A stretch of 30,140 nt of DNA from DATGEP01 sp035310125 (GTDB lineage Bacteria > Chloroflexota > Ktedonobacteria > Ktedonobacterales > JADMIN01), in assembly GCA_035310125.1 (NCBI GenBank), contig DATGEP010000270.1, positions 1 through 30,140 on the forward strand. Reading direction: 5' to 3'. The position numbers were made by a program, and so were the translations under genes. Positions within the stretch are counted from its first letter, which is position 1, and each line of letters starts with the position of its first letter. The notes under the pieces are model-generated. The model saw nothing but the letters and a program-made list of their open reading frames with translations, had not been told where the DNA came from and did not search any database. This document shows positions 23,365-30,140 of this stretch, piece by piece.

Positions 23365-24768
23365 ATGAGCGGAGGCGGCGGTGCGCCGGTGTCTATTCCG
23401 CTGCGAGACGACACGCAGCTATCCGTGACGCCGTCAGGTATTCAGCTTGGCGCGCGCTTCTTTGATCTGGCAAACATCCAGGACGCACGCCAGGTAGCGC
23501 CCGATCCTGTGACGTTCGCGCTGCGAGTCGCGGGCGTCGGTCTGGTCGAGTTCCAGCCGATCCACCCAGGCGACGGCGATATCGTACTGGGCGCACTATT
23601 TCGCTACCGGCCTGACTTGCGGCCCGCGGGCTTCGCCGGCCCAACCGGCGCCGCTGGATATCCACCGCCCACGCCCTACCCTCCCACGACAGGCTATCCG
23701 CCAATGGGCTATGCGCCAATGGGCTATCCGCCACCCGCCGCGCCTCGCGTGATGTATGGCCAGAGTCCCAATGTCCAACAGGGCGAGCTGACACCCTATC
23801 CACGCACCTTCGGTGAGCTGCTCGGCGCGATCTTCCAACTGTACGGCAAGCATTTCCGCAAGTGGCTCGCGTTGGGGATTCTCGTGGCCATTATACCGGC
23901 ATTCCTGGGTGGCGTCCTTCAAGTGGCCATCTACCTCGCGATTGGCTTTAATCCCTGGGGTAGCAATGCGGACCTGTTTCCACCGTCCACCTTGCAAACG
24001 ACTCAGCCCGGCACGCTACCGACGCTGCCAATTCACTTCCCAGGTGCGGACCAGTTGAAAATCATTGTCATCGTTGCTGGAGTGGCGTTCATACTGAGCA
24101 TCTTCTTTGGCGCGTGGCAGATCGCGGCGCTCTCGATAGCGGCACGCGAGGCGATTTTGCGACGCGGTGTGAGAATCGGCGACAGTCTTTCGGGTGGCCT
24201 CGGACGTCTGTTCCCTGTCCTGGGAACGAGCATTCTCCTTGGTCTGATATCTAGTGCCAGTTTCATTCCAGCTTTTGCGGTCATCATTCTCCTGTCCACT
24301 TTCCCACACTCGGTGTCGGCAGCGACGCTTGTCGCTTGTGGCGATTTCTTACTGCTCATCGGCAGCGTCATTCTGGTACTGTTCTTCGCCATCCGTCTGG
24401 GTTTCGCACCCTACGTGGCAGCGAGTGATCGCCTGGGACCAGGGACCTCACTGGCCAGCAGCTGGCGTCTCACTCACGGAGCCTGGTGGCGTACATTCGG
24501 CATTATCTTCATTCTGTACGTCGTGGTGATCTTCGCCAGCATTGTTGTCGGCCAGATTCAGATTGTCTCGGTCGCGGTTTCCCTCCTGGTGGCGACGCCT
24601 ATCTTGCAGGCACTGGCAGCGCCACTCTTCGCGCTCGGCTGGATGGTGATGTGGTACGACCGCCGTCTGCGCCGCGAAGGCTACGCCGCCGTCACGCAAA
24701 CCGCAGCAGCGCCTGCCGCCACTGGCTCATTTGGGCCTCCCTATGAACCGCCCGCCGCGCAGGGCTAG
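23365..24768 (+). CDS. multi-pass membrane protein with Pro/Tyr-rich linker
   Basis: The product is 467 aa; ATG 23365 has GAGAGGAAG about 7 nt upstream, and an in-frame upstream extension is rejected because it runs through the promoter. Residues 1-85 form a soluble beta-rich domain (LRDDTQLSVTPSGIQLGARFFDLANI). About 90-130 is a low-complexity linker with YPPMGYAPMGYPPP repeats. After PYPRTFGELLGAIFQLYGKHFRKW there are roughly six membrane helices and an RRGVRIGDSLSGGLGRLF loop, as in membrane proteins related to the glycerophosphodiester-phosphodiesterase membrane domain family. The tail is Ala/Pro-rich. Function is unknown. Confidence 0.65.
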   Translation: MSGGGGAPVSIPLRDDTQLSVTPSGIQLGARFFDLANIQDARQVAPDPVTFALRVAGVGLVEFQPIHPGDGDIVLGALFRYRPDLRPAGFAGPTGAAGYPPPTPYPPTTGYPPMGYAPMGYPPPAAPRVMYGQSPNVQQGELTPYPRTFGELLGAIFQLYGKHFRKWLALGILVAIIPAFLGGVLQVAIYLAIGFNPWGSNADLFPPSTLQTTQPGTLPTLPIHFPGADQLKIIVIVAGVAFILSIFFGAWQIAALSIAAREAILRRGVRIGDSLSGGLGRLFPVLGTSILLGLISSASFIPAFAVIILLSTFPHSVSAATLVACGDFLLLIGSVILVLFFAIRLGFAPYVAASDRLGPGTSLASSWRLTHGAWWRTFGIIFILYVVVIFASIVVGQIQIVSVAVSLLVATPILQALAAPLFALGWMVMWYDRRLRREGYAAVTQTAAAPAATGSFGPPYEPPAAQG

Positions 24769-24856
24769 GACATGCCGCCCATCATGGGGGGAGGCGATTA
24801 CCACGACTTTCGTCGCGCGTTACTAGGGGAGAGCGGAACCTACATGAACAGCGCCG

Positions 24857-24883
24857 GTACGCTGAAACTTCCCGTTTCCGTAC
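24857..24883 (+). terminator. hairpin after the membrane protein gene
   Basis: GTACG/CGTAC enclosing GAAAC/GTTTC with a TTCCC loop and a CT bulge forms a 10-bp imperfect stem, without a T-tract. It lies about 90 bp after the stop and just before the next gene. Confidence 0.3.
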
Positions 24884-24904
24884 GCCGGCCGCTCGCGAGG
24901 ACTG

Positions 24905-25783
24905 ATGAGCGTTCATCCTGCTGGGAAGGGAGGAAGGTGGCGTCTGGCCGGTTCTCCGGGCGCCGCATCTGCTATGGCGAAGAAGTCGGATCGGTATCGG
25001 CCGCCAAATGCGCCCTCGCTGCACGAGCTTCCCCTCGTCAATGCCGGCGCCGCGGCCGCAAATTGGCTCGACCACTACTGGCGAAAGCTCAAGCTGCCGG
25101 TTTCCGAGGCGTGCCGGCTCGCGATGACCGAGGACCGGCAGGAGTTCGCCCGCTGGACCGGCCGGCGGCTCAATCCACTGGCTCTCGGCTGCTACTGTTA
25201 TCTGCCAAATGCGCACCCCGAGACCGTCTCGCTCGCCGCCGCTGAAGCCGCCGCGATGCTGACCGCGCCGACTCTGACACGCGATCGCTTGCAGCTTGCC
25301 CTGCCGGGCTTCGACGAAAGCGATACCCTGCCTCCACCCGACGACACTGTCCCGGCAGCATCTGAGGAGATGACCGATTACCGCCATCTCATCTTCATCG
25401 AGCCGGATCTCTTGCCGCTGGGTATCGAAGTCACCGTGGCGCATGAGCTGATTCACCTCTCCGATCGCGTCCAGGGCAATCCTCGTAAGCACCGCTGTCA
25501 CGGCTACGACTCCATCTCTGTGGACGAAGCCGCGATCACTGGTCGCGACCCCGAAGTGCTGCGCGGCCTGCTGCGCGAGGAGACCGCGCGTCGCGAGCTG
25601 GCGCTGCGTGAGCTTCGTCCCTATCGCTACCTGTATGCCTGCGCTCACTGCGGCAAGGAATATCCCCGCGTACGCCGCTACGCCCGCCCCGTCTCGTGTG
25701 GGCGGTGCGACCGCCAGTACAATCCCGCCTTCCTGCTCCAACTCAAGGAAACGCTGTCAAATGCGACGAGAACTGGAAGCTGA
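24905..25783 (+). CDS. SprT-like zinc metallopeptidase
   Basis: The product is 292 aa from ATG 24905 (GAGGA only 3 nt upstream); an internal ATG at 24974 would remove a 23-residue basic segment but lacks a ribosome binding site. The active site is AHELIHLSD (HExxH at 180-184), with a downstream HG (H199) as the likely third ligand and E208 nearby. A C-terminal zinc ribbon follows: CAHCGKEYP (C246, C249) and CGRCDRQY (C265, C268). HExxH plus zinc ribbon is the SprT/Spartan layout; Spartan proteases cut DNA-protein crosslinks, and bacterial SprT function is less clear. The N-terminal 80 residues, including NWLDHYWRKLKLPVSEACRLAM, are not typical and may bind DNA or a partner. Confidence 0.75.
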   Translation: MSVHPAGKGGRWRLAGSPGAASAMAKKSDRYRPPNAPSLHELPLVNAGAAAANWLDHYWRKLKLPVSEACRLAMTEDRQEFARWTGRRLNPLALGCYCYLPNAHPETVSLAAAEAAAMLTAPTLTRDRLQLALPGFDESDTLPPPDDTVPAASEEMTDYRHLIFIEPDLLPLGIEVTVAHELIHLSDRVQGNPRKHRCHGYDSISVDEAAITGRDPEVLRGLLREETARRELALRELRPYRYLYACAHCGKEYPRVRRYARPVSCGRCDRQYNPAFLLQLKETLSNATRTGS

Positions 25784-25885
25784 AGCTCGTGTCGTGGGCT
25801 GCTACGTCGAAAGCGCGCCCGGCACTCTGCCGCCCGAATAGCGACACGCGGCCCCAGGCATTGCGAGCGCAAGGACGAGGCGAGG

Positions 25886-25926
25886 CGCCTGCCCCACTCC
25901 ATGCCGAAGTTGGAGTGGGGCAGGCG
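25886..25926. terminator. 16-bp perfect-stem hairpin between convergent genes
   Basis: A perfect 16-bp inverted repeat, arms CGCCTGCCCCACTCCA and its complement, encloses a 9-nt loop TGCCGAAGT. It lies between the SprT-like gene (+, ends 25783) and the alcohol dehydrogenase (-, ends 25964). The position and stability suggest a bidirectional terminator, though neither strand has a T-run. Confidence 0.6.
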
Positions 25927-25963
25927 GATGGAGCGGCAGCGTACCCGTCACATCCCACCCGGC

Positions 25964-27055
25964 TCACGCGCCAGCCTCGAACATGATGACATTCCGCAGC
26001 GCCTCGCCCGCTTCCATCTTCGCTATCGCCTCGTTGATCTGGTCAAGCGGATAGCGGGCAGTTATCAGCTCATCCAGCTTGAGGCGCCCTTGCCGATAGA
26101 GGTCTACGAGCCACGGCACATCTACGCTGAGGCGGGTCGAGCCCATGTTACTGCCGAGTATGTGCTGTCCCTTCGCGACGAGCTGAAAAATTGGTATCGC
26201 GGCGGTCGCGCTCCGGCTGGGCAGGCCAACAATGACGAGCGTGCCCGCCGGCCGAAGCATCGCCAGGCCCTGCTCCACCGCCGGAGCGCTCGCCACCGTT
26301 ACCAGCGCATAGTCGGCGCCTCGCCCACTTGTGAGATCACGAACTGCCCGCGGCGCATCGGCGCTCCCTGCATTGATTGTGTGCGTTGCGCCAAAGACCC
26401 GCGCGGTGGCCAGCTTCGCATCCAGCAGGTCCACCGCGACAATCTGAGTCGCTCCAGCCAGCCTGGCTCCCTGCACCGCGTTCAGCCCAACCCCGCCTGT
26501 GCCGATCACGACGACGGTTGTTCCGGGCCGCACCTGCGCAGTATTGACGGCGGCGCCAACTCCCGTGATGACGCCACACGCGAGCAAAGCGGCACGATCC
26601 AGCGGAATGTCGTCTGGCAGCCGCACGACCTGCGATTGATCCACAATCGCATACTCGGCGAAGGTGGCCGTGCCGAAACCATGACGTAGCGACTCACCGC
26701 GCTGATTACGCAGGCGGCTTCCCCTTTCGAGCGGGAACGCGCCTTCACAGAGATTCGGCAGCCCGGTGACGCAATAGAAGCAGCGCCCGCAGGCACGCAA
26801 CAGCGACACGATGACGCGATCACCAGGGTGCACCTGTGCGACATCCTCGCCCACTTCCTCGACGATACCCGCCGTTTCATGTCCGGCAACCGTCGGTGGC
26901 CGGCCACCCCATTCGCCGCGAATGAGATGCACGTCGCTGTGGCAGATCGCGGTAACGGCCACGCGGACTTTCACCTCACCTTTTTGGGGCGCAGCGATTT
27001 CCACGTCCTCAACGGAGAGGGGTGCGCCATACTCGTAACAGACGGCCGCTTTCAT
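25964..27055 (-). CDS. zinc-dependent alcohol dehydrogenase
   Basis: The product is 363 aa; ATG 27055 has GAGGAGG 5 nt upstream. It has a GroES-like domain with the catalytic zinc ligands C38 (ICHSDVH), H59-E60 (AGHETAGIVEEVG) and C160 (LLACGVITG). The structural zinc loop ACGRCFYCVTGLPNLC supplies C89, C92, C95 and C103. The NAD-binding fold has VVVIGTGGVGLNAVQ (GTGGVG 185-190) and AVDLLDAKL, where the Asp predicts NAD over NADP. Family members include S-(hydroxymethyl)mycothiol/glutathione dehydrogenases and aryl-alcohol dehydrogenases; the substrate is unknown. It is a single gene, divergent from the ABC transporter. Confidence 0.88.
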   Translation of the reverse strand: MKAAVCYEYGAPLSVEDVEIAAPQKGEVKVRVAVTAICHSDVHLIRGEWGGRPPTVAGHETAGIVEEVGEDVAQVHPGDRVIVSLLRACGRCFYCVTGLPNLCEGAFPLERGSRLRNQRGESLRHGFGTATFAEYAIVDQSQVVRLPDDIPLDRAALLACGVITGVGAAVNTAQVRPGTTVVVIGTGGVGLNAVQGARLAGATQIVAVDLLDAKLATARVFGATHTINAGSADAPRAVRDLTSGRGADYALVTVASAPAVEQGLAMLRPAGTLVIVGLPSRSATAAIPIFQLVAKGQHILGSNMGSTRLSVDVPWLVDLYRQGRLKLDELITARYPLDQINEAIAKMEAGEALRNVIMFEAGA

Positions 27056-27218
27056 CGGAACCTCCTCATTGGGTATTGCACTGACCTCAAGCGTACAACG
27101 CGGGTCAACGTGGGGACAGCCTGCCCATCCGTCCAGGTCACGATTGCCCGTTTTTCCGGTACGCTTTACTGAAGCAGCGAGCGATACTATGCCGGAGCGA
27201 GGGGGAGACACCATCACT

Positions 27219-29111
27219 ATGATCGGACGTTTGCGCCTGCCTGGCATGTTTCGCCCGTCGCGGCGCACACGGCAGACTAACGGCGCAGGTAGCGGCGACA
27301 GCCTGACGCTGGACAAAATCCTCACCGCCTTCGCGAGTCTTCCGCGTGTGCTCAAGCTAGTGTGGGACATTCAGCCGTTCTTCACCGTCGCACTGGCGGC
27401 ACTGTATGTGCTCCAGGGTATTGTACCCGCGCTCACGGCATTGGTCAGCGCGACGCTGTTTCAGGATGTCGTGAACGCGATCCGCGTGCGCGGCGCCAAC
27501 GGGACGACTACCATCGTCGTCTGGCTCGTGATCGCGCAGTTCGCCGTTCAGGCGGTGAGCAGCCTGCTCCAGACGCTCTCCAACATCGTGCAGCAGCTCT
27601 TGCAGGAGCAGACCGCCTACGCTGTGCAGCTGCGTGTCATGGAGAAGGCCAACACCCTCGATTTAGCATTCTTCGAGAACTCCGAGTTCTACGACTTGCT
27701 GCAACAGGCACAGAAGGAGGCGACATCACGGCCAGTCGGCATGATCTCACAGACCTTCGGCCTGGGACGCACGCTCGTCACGCTGTTTTCCATGCTCTTC
27801 ATCTTGTTACACCTCGCGTGGTGGATCGCGATTCTGGCGCTGGTCGCTCCCATTCCCGCTTTCTATGCTGACGTGCGCTATGGGTGGTGGGGCTATCAGA
27901 TGATGCGCCGGCAGTCCCCGCTCCGCCGGGAGATGAGCTACTACAATACGCTGCTGACGACAGACACCTACAACAAGGAAGTCAAGCTATTTACTCTGGG
28001 CGACTTTTTCATCAAGCTCTATCGGGGACTCGCGACACGCTTCTATTCCGATGCTCGCGGGCTGATCGTGCCCCGCTATCTCGCCTCGTTCGCGCTCGAG
28101 CAGGGCAGCTTGGTGGTCAATGGACTCATCTATCTGTACATCGCCTTGCAGGCCGTGCGCGGCGCAATCAACTTCGGCGGTCTGACGCTGTACACTCAGG
28201 CGGCGCTCTCGCTCGGCAACAGCTTCGACGGATTGCTCTCTGGCATCTCTTCGACCTACGAGAACAACCTGTTCATCAACACGCTCTTCTCGTTTCTGGC
28301 GTACACACCGGCGATTGTAAGCCCGCCGCACGGGCTGCTGCCGGAAGGTGATGGGCTGGAGATCGAGTTCCGCCACGTCAGCTTCACCTATCCGGGAGGC
28401 GCGTCTAAGGGGCAGGCGCTCCGCGATGTGAGCTTTACCATCGCGCCCGGAGAAGCCATTGCGCTGGTAGGCAGGAACGGCGCCGGTAAGACGACGCTCG
28501 TCAAGCTGCTGACACGGCTCTACGACCCCGACGAAGGGCAAATCCTGGTCAATGGTCATGACATTCGCGAGTACGACTTGCGGGCGCTGCGAGCACGTAT
28601 CGGTGTCATTTTTCAGGACTACGTCACGTATTATCTGACAGCCGGCCGCAACATCGGCGTCGGGAAAGTGGAGGAGATAGACGACGGCGAGGGCATTCGC
28701 GAGGCGGCGACGAAGAGCGGCGCCAACGCTGTCATCGAAAAGCTACCGGACGCCTATAACAGTATGCTCGGAAAATGGTTCGAGCAGGGACAGCAGCTTT
28801 CCGGTGGAGAGTGGCAGAAGATCGCGCTCGCACGCGCCTTTATGCGTGACGCGCAGCTACTCATTCTCGACGAGCCGACTAGCTCGCTGGATCCTCAGTC
28901 CGAATATGAGGTGTTCGCACGCTTTCGTGAGCTTACAGCGGGCAAGTCCGCCATATTCATCTCACACCGTTTCAGTACGGTGCGCCTGGCAAATCGCATC
29001 TTCGTGCTCGAGAACGGCGGCATCCTGGAGCAGGGAAGCCATGCGGAACTGCTGGCGCTGGGAGGTCGCTATGCCGAGCTGTTCGGCTTGCAAGCTGAGG
29101 CGTACCGCTAG
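27219..29111 (+). CDS. ABC half-transporter (membrane domain fused to ATPase)
   Basis: The product is about 630 aa from ATG 27219 (GGGGGAG 12 nt upstream); ATG 27189 is an alternative. The membrane domain (about 50-365) has five or six hydrophobic helices, for example FFTVALAALYVLQGIVPALTALV. The ATPase domain has Walker A GRNGAGKTTL (418-427), Q-loop VIFQDYVTYYLTAGRNIG, signature LSGGEWQKIALARA (527 on), Walker B LLILDEPTSSLD and the H-loop in ISHRFSTV. It is a type IV exporter half-transporter, probably a homodimer or with a partner elsewhere. YNKEVKLFTLGDFFIK in the membrane domain is common in exporters of this branch. The cargo (lipid, peptide or drug) is not predictable. It lies immediately before the repeat-rich end region. 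Confidence 0.88.
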   Translation: MIGRLRLPGMFRPSRRTRQTNGAGSGDSLTLDKILTAFASLPRVLKLVWDIQPFFTVALAALYVLQGIVPALTALVSATLFQDVVNAIRVRGANGTTTIVVWLVIAQFAVQAVSSLLQTLSNIVQQLLQEQTAYAVQLRVMEKANTLDLAFFENSEFYDLLQQAQKEATSRPVGMISQTFGLGRTLVTLFSMLFILLHLAWWIAILALVAPIPAFYADVRYGWWGYQMMRRQSPLRREMSYYNTLLTTDTYNKEVKLFTLGDFFIKLYRGLATRFYSDARGLIVPRYLASFALEQGSLVVNGLIYLYIALQAVRGAINFGGLTLYTQAALSLGNSFDGLLSGISSTYENNLFINTLFSFLAYTPAIVSPPHGLLPEGDGLEIEFRHVSFTYPGGASKGQALRDVSFTIAPGEAIALVGRNGAGKTTLVKLLTRLYDPDEGQILVNGHDIREYDLRALRARIGVIFQDYVTYYLTAGRNIGVGKVEEIDDGEGIREAATKSGANAVIEKLPDAYNSMLGKWFEQGQQLSGGEWQKIALARAFMRDAQLLILDEPTSSLDPQSEYEVFARFRELTAGKSAIFISHRFSTVRLANRIFVLENGGILEQGSHAELLALGGRYAELFGLQAEAYR

Positions 29112-29461
29112 AGTGAGGTGGTTGCCGATTCTGCCGGATTCTCGAAGTTGCCGCAATTTTGGTTGCCGATTCTGCCGGGATTCAGGATTCGGTTGCCGAT
29201 TCTGCCGGAAACTCGCGGCTGCCGCAATTTCGGTTGCCGATTCTGCCGAAATGTGAGTCTCAACGCTGCCGGCGCCGCGTGCACGGAGGTCCACGCTGGG
29301 AAGCGAGGGGCATTGCCGATTCTGCCGGAATTCAGATTTCATTCGCTTCTCCTTTCCCATGCAGCAGGTCCTATGGAGGCGGGCGGGTCGCTCGCGGCAT
29401 TGATGGTCTTTGACAATTTATGGCGGACATACGGGATTCCTGGTGGGCCGGGAGTGGCGCG

Positions 29462-29478
29462 GCAGGCAGCGCCCCTAC
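29462..29478 (-). repeat. GTAGGGGCG-family repeat
   Basis: On the minus strand this reads GTAGGGGCGCTGCCTGC, matching the copy inside the small AtuA-like gene except near its 3' end. It lies 24 bp before a TTGCCG repeat. Confidence 0.65.
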
Positions 29479-29614
29479 GACTGGGGTAAGGCAGAGGGCG
29501 GCGGTTGCCGATTCTGCCGGAATTTGAGATTCGGTTGCCGATTCTGCCGGAATTTGAGATTCGGTTGCCGTTTCTGCCGGAAACGGAAACCGCACCCACG
29601 GCCCCGCGGGCGCA

Positions 29615-29631
29615 GCAGGCAGCGCCCCTAC
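29615..29631 (-). repeat. GTAGGGGCG-family repeat
   Basis: On the minus strand this reads GTAGGGGCGCTGCCTGC. It is again followed, 26 bp later on the plus strand, by a TTGCCG repeat, so the two elements form a composite unit. Confidence 0.65.
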
Positions 29632-29996
29632 AGCGGGCGCGGAGAGGCAAAGGGGGCGGTTGCCGTTTCTGCCGGAATTCAGGTTTTGAGATGAGATCCG
29701 GTTGCCGTTTCTGCCGGAATTTGAACGGGAGGAGGTGGAGCAGGCGGGCATCCACCGGACGCCACCTTGCATGGAGGAAGAACGGCGGTTGCCGATTCTG
29801 CCGAAAATCCGCATGTCATTTGCCCCTCTCTCCACTGCGAGCAAACAGCCGCACCCCAGGGAGAAGCGTACCACGAATGAGCGAGCGGCGCGACGGTCAG
29901 CAGCGGTCAGGGCCAGTCAGGGGTTGGTCGTGCGCGCGGGAAGGCTAGTGGCTGGTCCTATCAGGTGTGGGGAGAGGTGGGACTGACATTCGCCGG

Positions 29997-30052
29997 CCCC
30001 GACGGGCAGGAATGCCCGCGCCACCCCCGACGGGCAGGAATGCCCGCGCCAC
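29997..30052 (+). repeat. tandem 28-bp hairpin repeat (two copies)
   Basis: Two identical 28-bp units (29997-30024 and 30025-30052) each contain a 6-bp stem CGGGCA/TGCCCG closing a GGAA tetraloop (30003-30018 and 30031-30046). GGAA is a GNRA-type loop, which is especially stable in RNA. The units differ in sequence from the TTGCCG repeats. Confidence 0.8.
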
Positions 30053-30140
30053 CCCTCAACGCCCACCGCACTGACTACAAGCCATCTCACAAATACCTCA
30101 CGCTCCCATCCAAGCCAAACCAGAAGCTGAGTTGGAGAGC

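Larger units (their letters stand above)
29120..29805 (+). repeat. array of eleven GGTTGCCGATTCTGCCGGAA repeats
   Basis: Copies start at 29120, 29161, 29191, 29232, 29311, 29503, 29533, 29563, 29658, 29700 and 29787. The core is GGTTGCCGATTCTGCCGGAA; copies at 29563, 29658 and 29700 read GTTTC instead of GATTC. Spacings are 30 bp (three times) or 41-42 bp (three times), with longer gaps of 79-192 bp. The 41-bp units contain an additional TGCCGCAATTT segment, as if an extra half-site were added. Inside the core TGCCG is repeated 9 bp apart. Copies at 29503 and 29533 are identical 30-bp units. Units near 29461-29522 and 29613-29677 share a preceding GCAGCGCCCCTAC motif, so a larger composite unit has been duplicated. 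Confidence 0.9.
29112..30140. other. 1-kb non-coding, repeat-rich region
   Basis: No credible gene is present from the ABC transporter stop to the window end. Open frames exist on both strands, but they translate the repeats (recurrent PILPE, RQNRQP or FCRN peptides). The region holds eleven copies of the TTGCCG...TGCCG repeat, two GTAGGGGCG-family copies and two tandem 28-bp hairpin units. Confidence 0.8.

Noticed and set aside
25901..26689. 262-codon plus-strand frame
   Set aside because: It is antisense to the clearly recognisable zinc alcohol dehydrogenase, and is explained by that gene's codon bias.
29120..29805. CRISPR array
   Set aside because: Units of 30 bp repeat directly, or with semi-conserved rather than unique spacers, spacing varies from 30 to 192 bp, and no cas gene is near.
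29159..29986. Several open frames of 80-167 codons across the end region
   Set aside because: They translate the repeats into recurring peptides (PILPEF, RQNRQP, CRFCRN) on both strands, have no family resemblance and no consistent ribosome binding sites.

Overview
The window is about 30 kb of high-GC bacterial chromosome carrying roughly 26 genes. The mix suggests a Chloroflexota bacterium, possibly Ktedonobacteria-like: Pro/Gln- or Pro/Tyr-rich tails fused to membrane segments, a DUF4352 lipidless surface protein, a Deinococcus-type RNA ligase, a stand-alone AtuA-domain protein with acyl-CoA genes, and many short dispersed intergenic repeats. The lineage is an inference from style and gene content; no rRNA or other marker gene is present.

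Left region (2-5111, + strand): a branched-chain or isoprenoid acyl-CoA catabolic operon. It holds the end of an acyl-CoA dehydrogenase, an AtuA/DUF1446 protein, a separate small AtuA C-terminal-type domain protein, an enoyl-CoA hydratase and a biotin-containing carboxylase alpha subunit. The carboxyltransferase subunit is not here and is probably upstream. Two families of short repeats have entered this operon. One sits on the dehydrogenase stop codon and recurs inside the small AtuA-like gene. The other lies before the carboxylase and supplies its N-terminal codons.

Region 5117-9024: mainly minus-strand genes. They are an RNA ligase with an overlapping 49-codon gene after it, a diiron ferritin-like protein with its own terminator and candidate promoter, and a membrane protein of unknown function. 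Region 8926-13306: an acidic FlgT-C-like protein (+), a threonine aldolase-amidase pair (-), a 66-aa membrane protein (+) and a CsaA-like tRNA-binding protein (-).

Region 13370-17240: a DUF4352 membrane-anchored protein (-), a long leader with a perfect palindrome, a candidate leader peptide and nested stems ahead of an EamA-type exporter (+), then a squalene-cyclase-like alpha/alpha-barrel protein (+). Region 17311-23078 is a minus-strand run: lipid-kinase-like protein, Ski2/HelY-type helicase, Mop/TOBE protein, DinB protein and a DUF2520 Rossmann protein, the last three closely packed.

Right region: a six-helix-type membrane protein (+), a SprT-like zinc metallopeptidase (+), a zinc alcohol dehydrogenase (-) and an ABC half-transporter (+). 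The last 1 kb (29112-30140) has no credible gene. It carries eleven copies of the repeat also seen at 2.9-3.06 kb, with 30-bp and 41-42-bp spacings, copies of a GTAGGGGCG element, and a tandem 28-bp hairpin repeat.

The most unusual signals are the TGCCG-type repeat arrays and their capture as coding sequence, the attenuator-like leader with a Pro-Pro-Pro-Gly peptide, and the small gene coupled to the RNA ligase.
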